Assembly (NCBI RefSeq): GCF_026262505.1
Contig: NC_067208.1
Location: 18,547,962-18,611,961, forward strand
Source: Trichomonas vaginalis G3
Lineage: Eukaryota > Parabasalia > Trichomonadida > Trichomonadidae
Direction: 5' to 3'
DNA length: 64,000 bases
The translations under genes and the position numbers were made by a program. Below are positions 50,420 through 58,554 of this stretch, in pieces (positions within the stretch are counted from its first letter, which is position 1; every line of letters begins with the position of its first letter). The notes below the pieces were generated by a model that saw nothing but the letters and a program-made list of their open reading frames with translations, did not search any database and was not told the DNA's origin.

Positions 50420-50467
50420 AAAAATAACGTTATTTTTATTTAATATTAAAATTTTTATTTGATTGAA

Positions 50468-50833
50468 ATGACGACTAAAGTCACTGAAGCAATGAAACAA
50501 AAGTTTTTGGTAGAATACATTAAATCAGGAACTATTCCAGAAGGTTTTTACATTCATACTATGAAGGATGGTAGAGTTCAGTTTAGAAAGATAAAGCAAC
50601 CATTAGATAAAGAAGGAATTTTGAGAAAGATTAAACTTCATGAGGACAACATTGCTGAACTTAAGAAAGAAGTTAGAAAGAGTTGGAGAAAGGAAGAGAG
50701 TTATAAAGTAATGAATTCAACGGGTGAAAAAAGAGGTGAAAAAACAGTTGAGATCTCACCACTTCACCTAAATTTATTTTTGCGCTATGTTTTCATACGT
50801 GTGAGGGTGGTGATATCATTAATTTTTATATAA
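50468..50833 (+). CDS. ~120-aa protein with the short repeated module, reading into the TIR
   Basis: The start at MTTKVTEAMKQKFLVEYIKS (50468) is chosen over the TTG upstream. The module IPEGFYIHTMKDGRVQFRKI matches those at 20706 and 47917, and a coiled coil follows. From 50690 the frame runs into the right TIR, so the last ~48 residues are encoded by repeat sequence and the original end has probably been replaced. Confidence 0.5.
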   Translation: MTTKVTEAMKQKFLVEYIKSGTIPEGFYIHTMKDGRVQFRKIKQPLDKEGILRKIKLHEDNIAELKKEVRKSWRKEESYKVMNSTGEKRGEKTVEISPLHLNLFLRYVFIRVRVVISLIFI

Positions 50834-51496
50834 ATGACAGAACAAAAATAAAGCATATCTACTCAACAGGAATGAGACCCTTACTGACTATGTATTCGTT
50901 TAATGCTTGATGAAAACAATGGTACATATTATCGTATGGGTATACACAACGTCTGTTTCCATCGTCGTCGTATATGTAGAGCTCAAATCCAGTCCAACCT
51001 TCTTTTGTACAATATGTAGCTTTATTTAAGTATGCATTTATGTAGATAAGGCAATTTTCTTCATCGCTCCAGAAATAATTTTTGTTCTTTGTTGAAATAG
51101 TTTTCGTTCCTCTGCGACCATAAGGAATGTATGCAATGAACTTTGCGTCATAAGGGATTGTAATATATTCAGGGTTTCTTTCATCGTCAATGGGTCTGTC
51201 TTTGTTAAAATGCATGTTTCTCAGTTTTACTTGAGTTTTGAATAGTTCACGGAAACGTTCTGGGAAAGAGTCATAGTAAATGTAGTCGGACATGTCTTTG
51301 TAATGAAATAAAAAATTTAAAAAAAATAAAATAAGGTTATTTTTATTTAGTGAGGACGGTAGTGAATTCGTTAGTGAAGTCGTTAGTGAAGTCATTAGTG
51401 AAGTCGTTTATGTGTCAGACGGTTTTGTAAATATTTAAGGTCAAGTTGGGTAAGGTGGAACGCAGTGCCACCGTACCCAAGTTAGGGATACTAACT
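50690..51496 (-). repeat. Right 807-bp terminal inverted repeat of Maverick 2
   Basis: Reverse complement of 28850-29656. It contains an AGGTGA cassette (50715-50775), the second copy of the TIR gene and the terminal GACTTCACTAAYG-type repeats. Confidence 0.95.
50859..51293 (-). CDS. 144-aa TIR-encoded protein, right copy
   Basis: Amino acid sequence identical to the left copy at 29053-29487. The start is at 51293, after the same T-rich promoter. Perfect identity of the two copies implies recent replication of the ends, gene conversion, or selection. Confidence 0.75.
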   Translation of the reverse strand: MSDYIYYDSFPERFRELFKTQVKLRNMHFNKDRPIDDERNPEYITIPYDAKFIAYIPYGRRGTKTISTKNKNYFWSDEENCLIYINAYLNKATYCTKEGWTGFELYIYDDDGNRRCVYPYDNMYHCFHQALNEYIVSKGLIPVE

Positions 51497-51761
51497 GCAA
51501 TGCATGATTTTTTACACTTTTTTCAGCTAATTCCTTCGCTTTCTCGAGAATCACCTTTTGAATCCTGTAAAAGTATTGTGACGATGGTACATCTATACCA
51601 GCCTCTCTTAATAAGTTACTTGCTTCTTGATATGTTTTACCGCAAATCAAAGTGGCAAATGTAAATGATTTGCCATCTAATTTAATTAGATCACCGAATC
51701 CTTCATATTGGACGCAAATAATCTCAGAATTTGTGGCGTCATGTACCTCCTGTGATGTCAT
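51497..51761 (-). pseudogene. N-terminal part of the Mutator-like transposase, split by Maverick 2
   Basis: ATG 51761 opens MTSQEVHDATNSEIICVQYE. The protein has a helix with CGKTYQEASNLLREAGID and SSQYFYRIQKVILEKAKELA, a pattern seen before the catalytic core in Mutator-like transposases. The frame continues to the element border at ...KNHAL. Removing Maverick 2 and one target copy puts it in frame with 28849-27713. The insertion disabled the gene. Confidence 0.6.
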
Positions 51762-53079
51762 TTGTCAGTTTTTTGTTTCTTCACTTCTGAATACGACACC
51801 TTGAATTATGGGTTTATTTCTAATAATTTACAATTTACTAACAGTATTCTTTTTGGGGATACTGACATTCAACGTAAAAACGAGAATGTTTCGAAATAAT
51901 AAAAATTTAATATAATATTAAGTCATTTTTAAATATTTCTGTCTCAACCCTGAATGTTTATTCCCCTAAAAAGAGATTGCCATAAGTCTATGCAAATTGA
52001 CCATAAATAACTTAGAGCTATGGAATAAATTGATTTTAATGTATTTTTTTTCTAGAAAATATCTTTTTTAGAGTGAAAATATAAATTGTTGGAATTTTCC
52101 TTACCATATTATTGTAATACAATATAGACAGATGCTTTATTCTACAACAAAAAAGCCAGAATCGATTTTTTGTCGAAATCTTAAATATAATGAAACAATA
52201 AAATCTTAATTATATCCATTATGATTTGAATATTTAGAAGTATAACAAATGATAAAAATATTCATATGAAAATCAATGATGTATTCTATGTTTTTTTAAC
52301 TAGAAATGATATCAGTGAAGTCATGTGTCAGATTTTTGTTGACTCGACCTTTAATTAACAAACAACTTTTGAAGAAATTATATCGATTTCCATAAGATCT
52401 AAGGTAAATTGCAGAGTCTATATTAAAAAGTGACTTTTTTTTAATACGACCTCTCAATTTATTATCACTTTTTCATCTTTTTTTATGTGATTTGTCTATA
52501 TAATGTGGGATTGCACATATGATCAGAACTCATTCTTGTGATGATCATATTATGCAATGGGCATACTATTAAAGTTATATAAAAATCAATATTATGCATC
52601 TAGCAATATATTAATGTTTACTATAACAATTAAATTAGATATAATTAGGGGAATATATATATAAAATGGTAATGACTATAATTGAGTTTTGATCAAGATG
52701 CTAATTTGAATTAGAATGAATATATCGAATACACATATTTTTATTATTATATATGCGTTATATTGTGTTATTGATGATTATTGTTCAGTAAATATAGTCA
52801 GATATCGGATATTTTGCAAATGAAATTAAATTATTAAATGATTAATAGATAAAAATAGGATTTGATGATAGACGTTAGATATATATTATGATATACTTAG
52901 AAATACATGTATTTGGATTCATAATGAAGGTAATTAAACATATTATAAGTTAGTAACGTATATAAATTAATATATGGTTACAAATTATAGAATTAATATT
53001 CAAACTGATAGATAAATGATATTAAGAGTCAAAAATTCAAAGAAATCTTACTTTTTCGTATCATTCAAAATTGAATGTA
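51762..53079. other. Gene-free AT-rich DNA
   Basis: No plausible gene in any frame. Bases 52411-52480 (TCTATATTAAAAAGTGACTT and on) form an inverted pair with 56052-56122. It may contain the remaining flank of the split transposon, but I could not find its terminal repeats. Confidence 0.5.
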
Positions 53080-53599
53080 AGGGTGGCTTCCGACCAAATT
53101 GTCACTTTTTAGCCCAAGTGAGAAAATTTCGTAATTTATAACCAAGTTTTTTAAAATCTATATTTAATAAAGATTCTATTTTTCTTATTAAATTTCAAAA
53201 ATGAGGGGGTTCGGAATCGTCCACAAATTGCCGAAAGGGTTTTTGCCAGTTTTGAATCCGCTTATTTTTATCGACCAAAATTATAATAAATATAATTTTC
53301 GATAAGTATTCTACCCAAATGATTCTTCAAAAAATTATTTTTCGGATTTTATTCCGTAAAAAACGTTACAGAAGACGCCTATAAAATTTCGAATTTTCCC
53401 TAAAAAATTCAGTGCAGGTCGATTTAAGAGATTTTTCAAAAATAATCATATCAGTAGATAGGGTATAATATAGAGAAGCTTTATGAATAACTTAAAATCC
53501 GGGAAACTCAATATTCAACGAGAAAAACGCTTAACGAATCTCACTTTTGGTGTAAACATCACAAAAAATTGAGAGGGCTTTCTGGTCGGAAGCCTCCCG
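53080..53599. mobile_element. 520-bp TA-flanked MITE-like element
   Basis: The left end AGGGTGGCTTCCGACCA and right end TGGTCGGAAGCCTCCCG are imperfect inverted repeats, each next to TA (53078-53079, 53600-53601). After the left end comes AATTGTCACTTTTTAGC, nearly the same string found near the left end of the element at 2255. There is no coding capacity. Probably a nonautonomous relative of that element. Confidence 0.65.
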
Positions 53600-53919
53600 T
53601 AATAAAATCATATTGAAAATAAATTAAGGATTTTCGCCATATTTTTGATATAATATATTATTGAACTCTTTATTGTATTTATTATTGCTTTCAATTTTGA
53701 GACAACTTTTGATAAAAAAAATCTTTTCAAAATTACTAGATATTTATTTTGTTATTCAAATAATGTTCGTTATAAAATTATTTTATAAAAGTTTGAAGGA
53801 GATTTCAAAAATTCATTCCTTATTTAATTTATTGAGACCTTATGTTATTTAAATAAATCAACCGATAAATTTCCTAATAGGTGTCAAAAGATTAATTCAC
53901 ATCCAAGTCAAATTAGGCT
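53600..53919. other. Gene-free AT-rich DNA
   Basis: The 63-codon frame at 53661-53852 is low-complexity Leu/Ile/Lys sequence and I do not believe it. Nothing else was recognised. Confidence 0.4.
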
Positions 53920-54335
53920 ATAATGTATGTAGATGAGGACTGTCTTCAAGGCAGTCCTCATCTACCTACATTATATAACCATGTTTCCCATATTTTTATT
54001 TGAATGTGAATGTGTAATTCTCAATTCCAGGACTGAGTGCATGGTTGCAGTGGGTTACTATATGCTCTTGCATCCATGTAGTCAGATCTGGAAATTGGCT
54101 TACTTTTCCTTTCGATGCGAATGTGACTAATACTTTTCCAATTGTGCACATATAAGTGCAGGGTACATCACTTGTACCCTGCATTTATGTGTGAAGAACT
54201 GAAAAATGATGCACTTTTGTTCTTGGATGCGAATGTGACTAATACTTTTCCAATTGTGCACATATAAGTGCAGGGTACATCACTTGTACCCTGCATTTAT
54301 GTGTGAAGAACTGAAAAATGACGTACTTTTCATGA
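53920..54335. repeat. Hairpin-rich segment with 112-bp tandem repeat
   Basis: A long hairpin (GTAGATGAGGACTG / CAGTCCTCATCTAC, arms at 53925 and 53949) opens the segment. Two nearly identical 112-bp copies starting at 54114 and 54226 each carry the hairpin GCAGGGTACATCACTTGTAC + CCTGC. A diverged unit precedes them. The short frames here are by-products. Confidence 0.75.
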
Positions 54336-54729
54336 AGAATATCACATCGTTATTTTATTTTGGAAAGGAGTTTAAATTTGTAAGCTATTGTTCTATTACA
54401 TTGCAAATGCTACTTCCTTTCATCAATAATTTCATTTTAATAAATTATAAATATCACATTTAGCATAAAATTCTCAAATAATACTAACTTTCTCATTTTG
54501 ATCATAAATATTGATACTTTATAAATACAAAATTTTTAAATTCTTTATTTTTCATAGGAAATTTGTAGTTTTTTATTTGAATTTCCGAATTTTCAATTTT
54601 TTTGGAAATTTTTATTCAATTTCGGCTTTATTTTATTCTATTCTTTATATATAATAATTTTATTCAAGTTTATTATTTAAAAATTTCAATACATACGATA
54701 ATTTTTCATTCAATTTTTAAACGAATGTT
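54336..54729. other. Gene-free AT-rich DNA between two hairpin arrays
   Basis: Very AT-rich, with no frame that looks like protein. The segment separates the 112-bp and 120-bp arrays. Confidence 0.4.
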
Positions 54730-55560
54730 TTGATGGGATGAGCTTACTGAGCATAAGCTCATCCCATCAAGATATTGCATCAAAACTCTGGCCTTCATCA
54801 GGACCAGAGTTCATAATTCATAACCTCAGTGCCAAGTTCCTCGAAGGTCGTCCTCATTAGGATCGATCCGAGAGGAACTTGGCACTGAATGAAATTCACA
54901 AGCTCTGGTCTCAGAAAATGCCAGAGCTTCGCAAACAATCCTCGGGGCTGGTTTCCTCAAAGACCGCCCTGATTCGGGGCGGCCGGAGAGGAATCCAGTC
55001 CCGAGAGAGCGTTTATAGGAAGCTCTGGCCTTTTTCTGAGACCAGAGCCTGCAAATACAATCCTCAGGGCCGAGTTTGAGGGAGATCGTCCACATGATAG
55101 ACCGTCTCGCAAGAACTCGGCCCTGGAAGACATAAAATCACAGGCTCTGACATCAGCAGGGGTCAGAGTCTCGCTTACAATCATCAGGGCCGGCTTTCTC
55201 AAATACCGTCCTGATCTAGGGCGGCAGGAGAGAAGTCCGGCCCTGGGAAGCAGTAAATTCGAAGCTCTGGTCTCTGCAGAGGCCATGGCCTGCAAGTACA
55301 ATCCTCATGGTGTAGTTTCGACCTGATAGTCCCTCATGAGGACGACCAAGTTAAAACTCTGCCATGAAAAAAGGGAACATGCATGCTCTGGAGCCTTATG
55401 AGGCCAAGGCTTCCAATACATTCCTAGAGGCCGAGTTTTCTGAGAATTTCCACATCACGGACAATTCTCAGCGGAATCCGGCCCTTGGGATCATTAAATA
55501 CGAAGCTCTAGCCTTTCTTGATGCCAGAGTCTGCAAGGTTAATCCTCAGCTGTTGTTTTT
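54730..55560. repeat. Tandem ~120-bp array of paired, covarying hairpins
   Basis: About seven units start near 54782, 54902, 55020, 55141, 55261, 55382 and 55502, preceded by a hairpin at 54734-54771. Each unit has a short hairpin (for example AAGCTCTGG...CCAGAGCTT) and a long one (for example GTGCCAAGTTCCTC...GAGGAACTTGGCAC). Units differ in sequence but the arms change together. The GC content is far above the surroundings. Frames through it are by-products. Confidence 0.8.
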
Positions 55561-55790
55561 AAAGATTATTGATACAGTATCTTTTAATATTTAAGTAAAA
55601 TAGCAAAATACCCTTTGAAAAACTATTGTCAGACAATATTTTATAATCTCTATATTCATTCATAAAAAAAAATACGTCTAGTAATGCTCTGCATAAGTGG
55701 ACAATAAAGTAATAAGATTGCTCTTTTATATAATAGAATGCAATTGCTCATTTATTAAGGATATATTTGTAATCAATTGTGATCTATTTA
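55561..55790. other. AT-rich spacer
   Basis: No gene, RNA or repeat recognised. Confidence 0.4.
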
Positions 55791-55933
55791 AGGGTGCCCT
55801 ATAGACGATAGACCACCCTCAGAAAAGCACTTTTAAGGCTATTATATTGAGAACTAGAATCTGGATAATCCATTCATTCGAGTTCTAATAAGGTTAATTT
55901 TGTGATGTTTACATTATCGTTATAGGGCACCCT
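55791..55933. mobile_element. 143-bp TA-flanked MITE
   Basis: AGGGTGCCCTATAGACGATA at the left matches TATCGTTATAGGGCACCCT at the right with one unpaired base; TA lies on both sides (55789-55790, 55934-55935). The AGGGT terminus is shared with the elements at 2255 and 53080. It has no coding capacity. Confidence 0.7.
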
Positions 55934-56051
55934 TAAGAAAAATAAGAAAACAGCACCAAATTCATATAGATGCATCTGTATATTCTATATTTTATAGCTG
56001 CACTATTACAATTGTTGAAACTAAATCCCAATATCCTCCGCTCATTAATTG

Positions 56052-56122
56052 ATGAAAAAGTGATAAAAATTTGAGAGGTCATATTAAAAAAGTCACTTTT
56101 TAATATAGACTCGTAAATTGCA
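56052..56122. repeat. Inverted copy of 52411-52480
   Basis: GATGAAAAAGTGATAAAAAT through AATATAGACTC matches the reverse complement of 52411-52480 with a few differences. The pair encloses 3.7 kb that contains the 520-bp element, both hairpin arrays and the 143-bp MITE, so it may mark a larger decayed element. Confidence 0.6.
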
Positions 56123-56190
56123 ACTTGTAAACGATTTCAAAACGCCAAGACAACTTTTTTGCGAATGATTAGAAAATCTTCTTCATTGTT

Positions 56191-57534
56191 TCATGATCTA
56201 ATAAGAAGATTCATAATCTTCTTATAGTTTTCGTTTTCATTTTGCTTTTCTTTTGCATAATCAAGTGCAGTTTTTCCTCCATTGTCTTTATCACTTAGAT
56301 TGACACCAATTGAAACTAAATATTCAGCAACATTATAATGTCCTTTCATTGCTGCCCAATGAAGCGAAGAATTATTATAATTTGTTTTATCATTTTTATT
56401 ACATCCATATTGAATCAGATATTTAACTACTTCAAGATGACCATTTGATGCTGCAGCAATTAATGAAGAAAACCCATTTTTATCTTTTTCGTTTGGATTT
56501 GCTCCGGCTGAAACAAGATATTTAACTGTTTCAAGATGACCATTTGATGATGCAAAGTAAATACAATTTGCATTATTATTTTGTTTAGAGTTGACATCAC
56601 AACCAATACTTTGTAGATATTTCACCACTTCAAGTTGACCTTCTTGTGACGCATAAAGAATTGCATTAAATCCACTAGTTTTTGTTCGCCAATTTTTATC
56701 AAAACCAATTCCAATTAAATATTTTACAATTTCAAGATGTCCATTTAATAATGCTTCAACTAAACAATTGTTTTCGAATTTATTTACTGCATTTCTATCA
56801 CAACCTCCTTCAATAAGAGATTTTGTTAATTGAAGATTTCCATAATAACATGCCCAAAGAAGTGGAGTATTTTGATCAGAATCTCTCTTTTCACTTAATC
56901 CAGCTGCACATGAAATAGACATTTTCACTTTATCTCCTTTATTCGAAATTTCTTTAAGGAAATTGTAGATTGCATTAAAATCATTTGACTTCTGCAATTC
57001 CGAAATTTTTTCATAATCATTTATTGATTGAAGTAATTGATTGTTTTTATTTTTAACTGTAGATATTTCGCTATCTAGTTGAACATTTTTGTTTTTAAGT
57101 GTTGATATTTCACTGTTGAGCTGATTAATGTTGTTTCTAAGTTTTGATATTTCATTTTCTTTTTCATTAATTTTTAGTTTTGTTTGATTAATTTCATTTG
57201 ATTGTTCATTCTTGTATTTCTCAAAAAATGCAATTAATGAATGAGAAGATTTTAATTTGAGTAACTTTGCATAACTTTTGAGGATATTAATTGCATCATC
57301 AAATGATTCAACGTCAACATTACATTTTCTAATATAGCTATATAGTTCAGATGAGTTATATTTTGATTTACCTTGCGTAAGAAGAGTAATGAAGTTAGTA
57401 CAGTTAAGTTTTGTTTTCTCTAACATATCTGAGATAGTTTCTGCATCAAACATATCAAAAAAATTCCCTTGATCGAAATATGCTTGAATGTTATTAGCAG
57501 AGCAGTTGATATCAAGATTGATGCTTTGGCTCAT
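56191..57534 (-). CDS. Ankyrin-repeat protein with coiled coil
   Basis: The start at MSQSINLDINCSANNIQAYF (57534) is preferred because TTCATTAAA directly precedes it, fitting the trichomonad initiator. The 447-aa protein has a helical N-terminal domain (1-105), a coiled coil (about 115-185, KNKNVQLDSEISTVKNKNNQ type), and six or seven ankyrin repeats from about 215 to 440. It is probably a scaffold; partner unknown. The frame is complete, with its stop at 56191. Confidence 0.92.
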   Translation of the reverse strand: MSQSINLDINCSANNIQAYFDQGNFFDMFDAETISDMLEKTKLNCTNFITLLTQGKSKYNSSELYSYIRKCNVDVESFDDAINILKSYAKLLKLKSSHSLIAFFEKYKNEQSNEINQTKLKINEKENEISKLRNNINQLNSEISTLKNKNVQLDSEISTVKNKNNQLLQSINDYEKISELQKSNDFNAIYNFLKEISNKGDKVKMSISCAAGLSEKRDSDQNTPLLWACYYGNLQLTKSLIEGGCDRNAVNKFENNCLVEALLNGHLEIVKYLIGIGFDKNWRTKTSGFNAILYASQEGQLEVVKYLQSIGCDVNSKQNNNANCIYFASSNGHLETVKYLVSAGANPNEKDKNGFSSLIAAASNGHLEVVKYLIQYGCNKNDKTNYNNSSLHWAAMKGHYNVAEYLVSIGVNLSDKDNGGKTALDYAKEKQNENENYKKIMNLLIRS

Positions 57535-57679
57535 TTTAATGAATTTTCCATCAATTTTTTTCTCCACCAAATTGTAAACTATTCAAATGAAGAAAGAATT
57601 CACCGGAAGGAACAATTAAAATGAAATAATTAATCAATAGCATAACACTAGTCCGTTCTTCTAGATTTTGAAATATTTT

Positions 57680-58372
57680 ATGTTTAAGAAATCAAAAGGA
57701 TACGATCCTGATAAACTTTTATCAGCTCAAAAATTAATAAATGCAGAAATAACACAAACCGTCCGTAGGGAGCAAGGTACTGTTGATGCAGGAAGCAGAA
57801 ATTGCGCAAATTATATCATGCAAAAGAATAAAAACCAGGCACTTACAATTGGAAAGAAGATGCTTGAAGCTAAGGCAAAAGTCAATGCAGGAAATGAACT
57901 ATTAAAGTATATTGCACAATTAAAAGAAAATGCAGAAAATATTGCTAAAAATCAGATGACACCAGAAGCAGAACACATAGTTGCTGCTCTTTGCTGTGGT
58001 GCAGATTATTTCAAAACAGATGGTTTGAAGACTTTCAAAACTTCTCAAATGAAAGAAATTTTCAAGTCAAAAGCATCCGAATACATGAAACCAGAAAAAC
58101 TACCAGAGCCATTAAAAACACTATTTTCTCCTCCTGGTACATCAGAAGCTGATGTTGTTGCTGTAATCAGAACATGTTCTACTCCTTTCATGAGAGATCT
58201 CTCCATGATTGATGCACTATTTGGTCCTCCTCCAGCAGCTCCAGCAACAGCTGCTCCTGTGTTGGAAGCTGCAACATCTTCCAAATATTCAGAACATGTC
58301 AATCTCTTCACATTTACTGATGTGGACATTATCCCACGCGAGAGATGGAATGTAATTCTTTCAACAATTTGA
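57680..58372 (+). CDS. IST1-like ESCRT-III regulator
   Basis: The start at MFKKSKGYDPDKLLSAQKLI (57680) is the first ATG of the frame. Residues 5-150 fit the Ist1 fold: long charged helices with QTVRREQGTVDAGSRNCANY, NKNQALTIGKKMLEAKAKVN and a CCGADYF helix before the KTSQMKEIFKSKASEYM segment. A Pro/Ala linker follows. The C-terminal ~30 residues are acidic/hydrophobic and could take the place of an MIT-interacting motif. IST1 binds CHMP1 and VPS4 in multivesicular body formation and abscission. Assigned by eye. Confidence 0.6.
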   Translation: MFKKSKGYDPDKLLSAQKLINAEITQTVRREQGTVDAGSRNCANYIMQKNKNQALTIGKKMLEAKAKVNAGNELLKYIAQLKENAENIAKNQMTPEAEHIVAALCCGADYFKTDGLKTFKTSQMKEIFKSKASEYMKPEKLPEPLKTLFSPPGTSEADVVAVIRTCSTPFMRDLSMIDALFGPPPAAPATAAPVLEAATSSKYSEHVNLFTFTDVDIIPRERWNVILSTI

Positions 58373-58554
58373 AAATAATCGGATTTTCATTTTTTTTTTA
58401 TTTCTGTTTTATAAAATCGCATACCTCATTGAATAAACAACAATATTCTCATACAAACCTTGACTACGATTTGATTTCATTTTATATTGAAATCAAAATT
58501 TGTAATCAGATCTTAAACATTTTGTCTGATTTAAGATTCATCGTTTGTTGAAAA

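Larger units (their letters stand above)
28850..51496. mobile_element. Maverick/Polinton element 2 (22.6 kb)
   Basis: It starts AGTTAGTATCCC and ends with the reverse complement GGGATACTAACT, so the termini are AG...CT as in many Polintons. GCAAT flanks both ends (28845-28849, 51497-51501); read as a 6-bp TGCAAT, the last T is shared. TIRs are 807 bp. The gene set includes an intact-motif PolB, integrase, packaging ATPase, capsid proteins, a giant tail fibre, KilA-N and conserved unknowns. The helicase is reduced to a remnant and many genes have single-base frameshifts, so autonomy is doubtful. Confidence 0.92.

Noticed and set aside
3169-51496. Adenovirus-type cysteine protease, expected in Polintons
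   Set aside because: No frame in either element shows a recognisable His...Asp/Glu...Gln...Cys arrangement, so none is annotated.
53661-54463. Short frames of 60-70 codons
   Set aside because: AT-rich or hairpin-repeat sequence with no protein features.
54826-55594. Open frames of 66-114 codons on both strands
   Set aside because: They follow the 120-bp hairpin repeats and are open only because the repeat is GC-rich.
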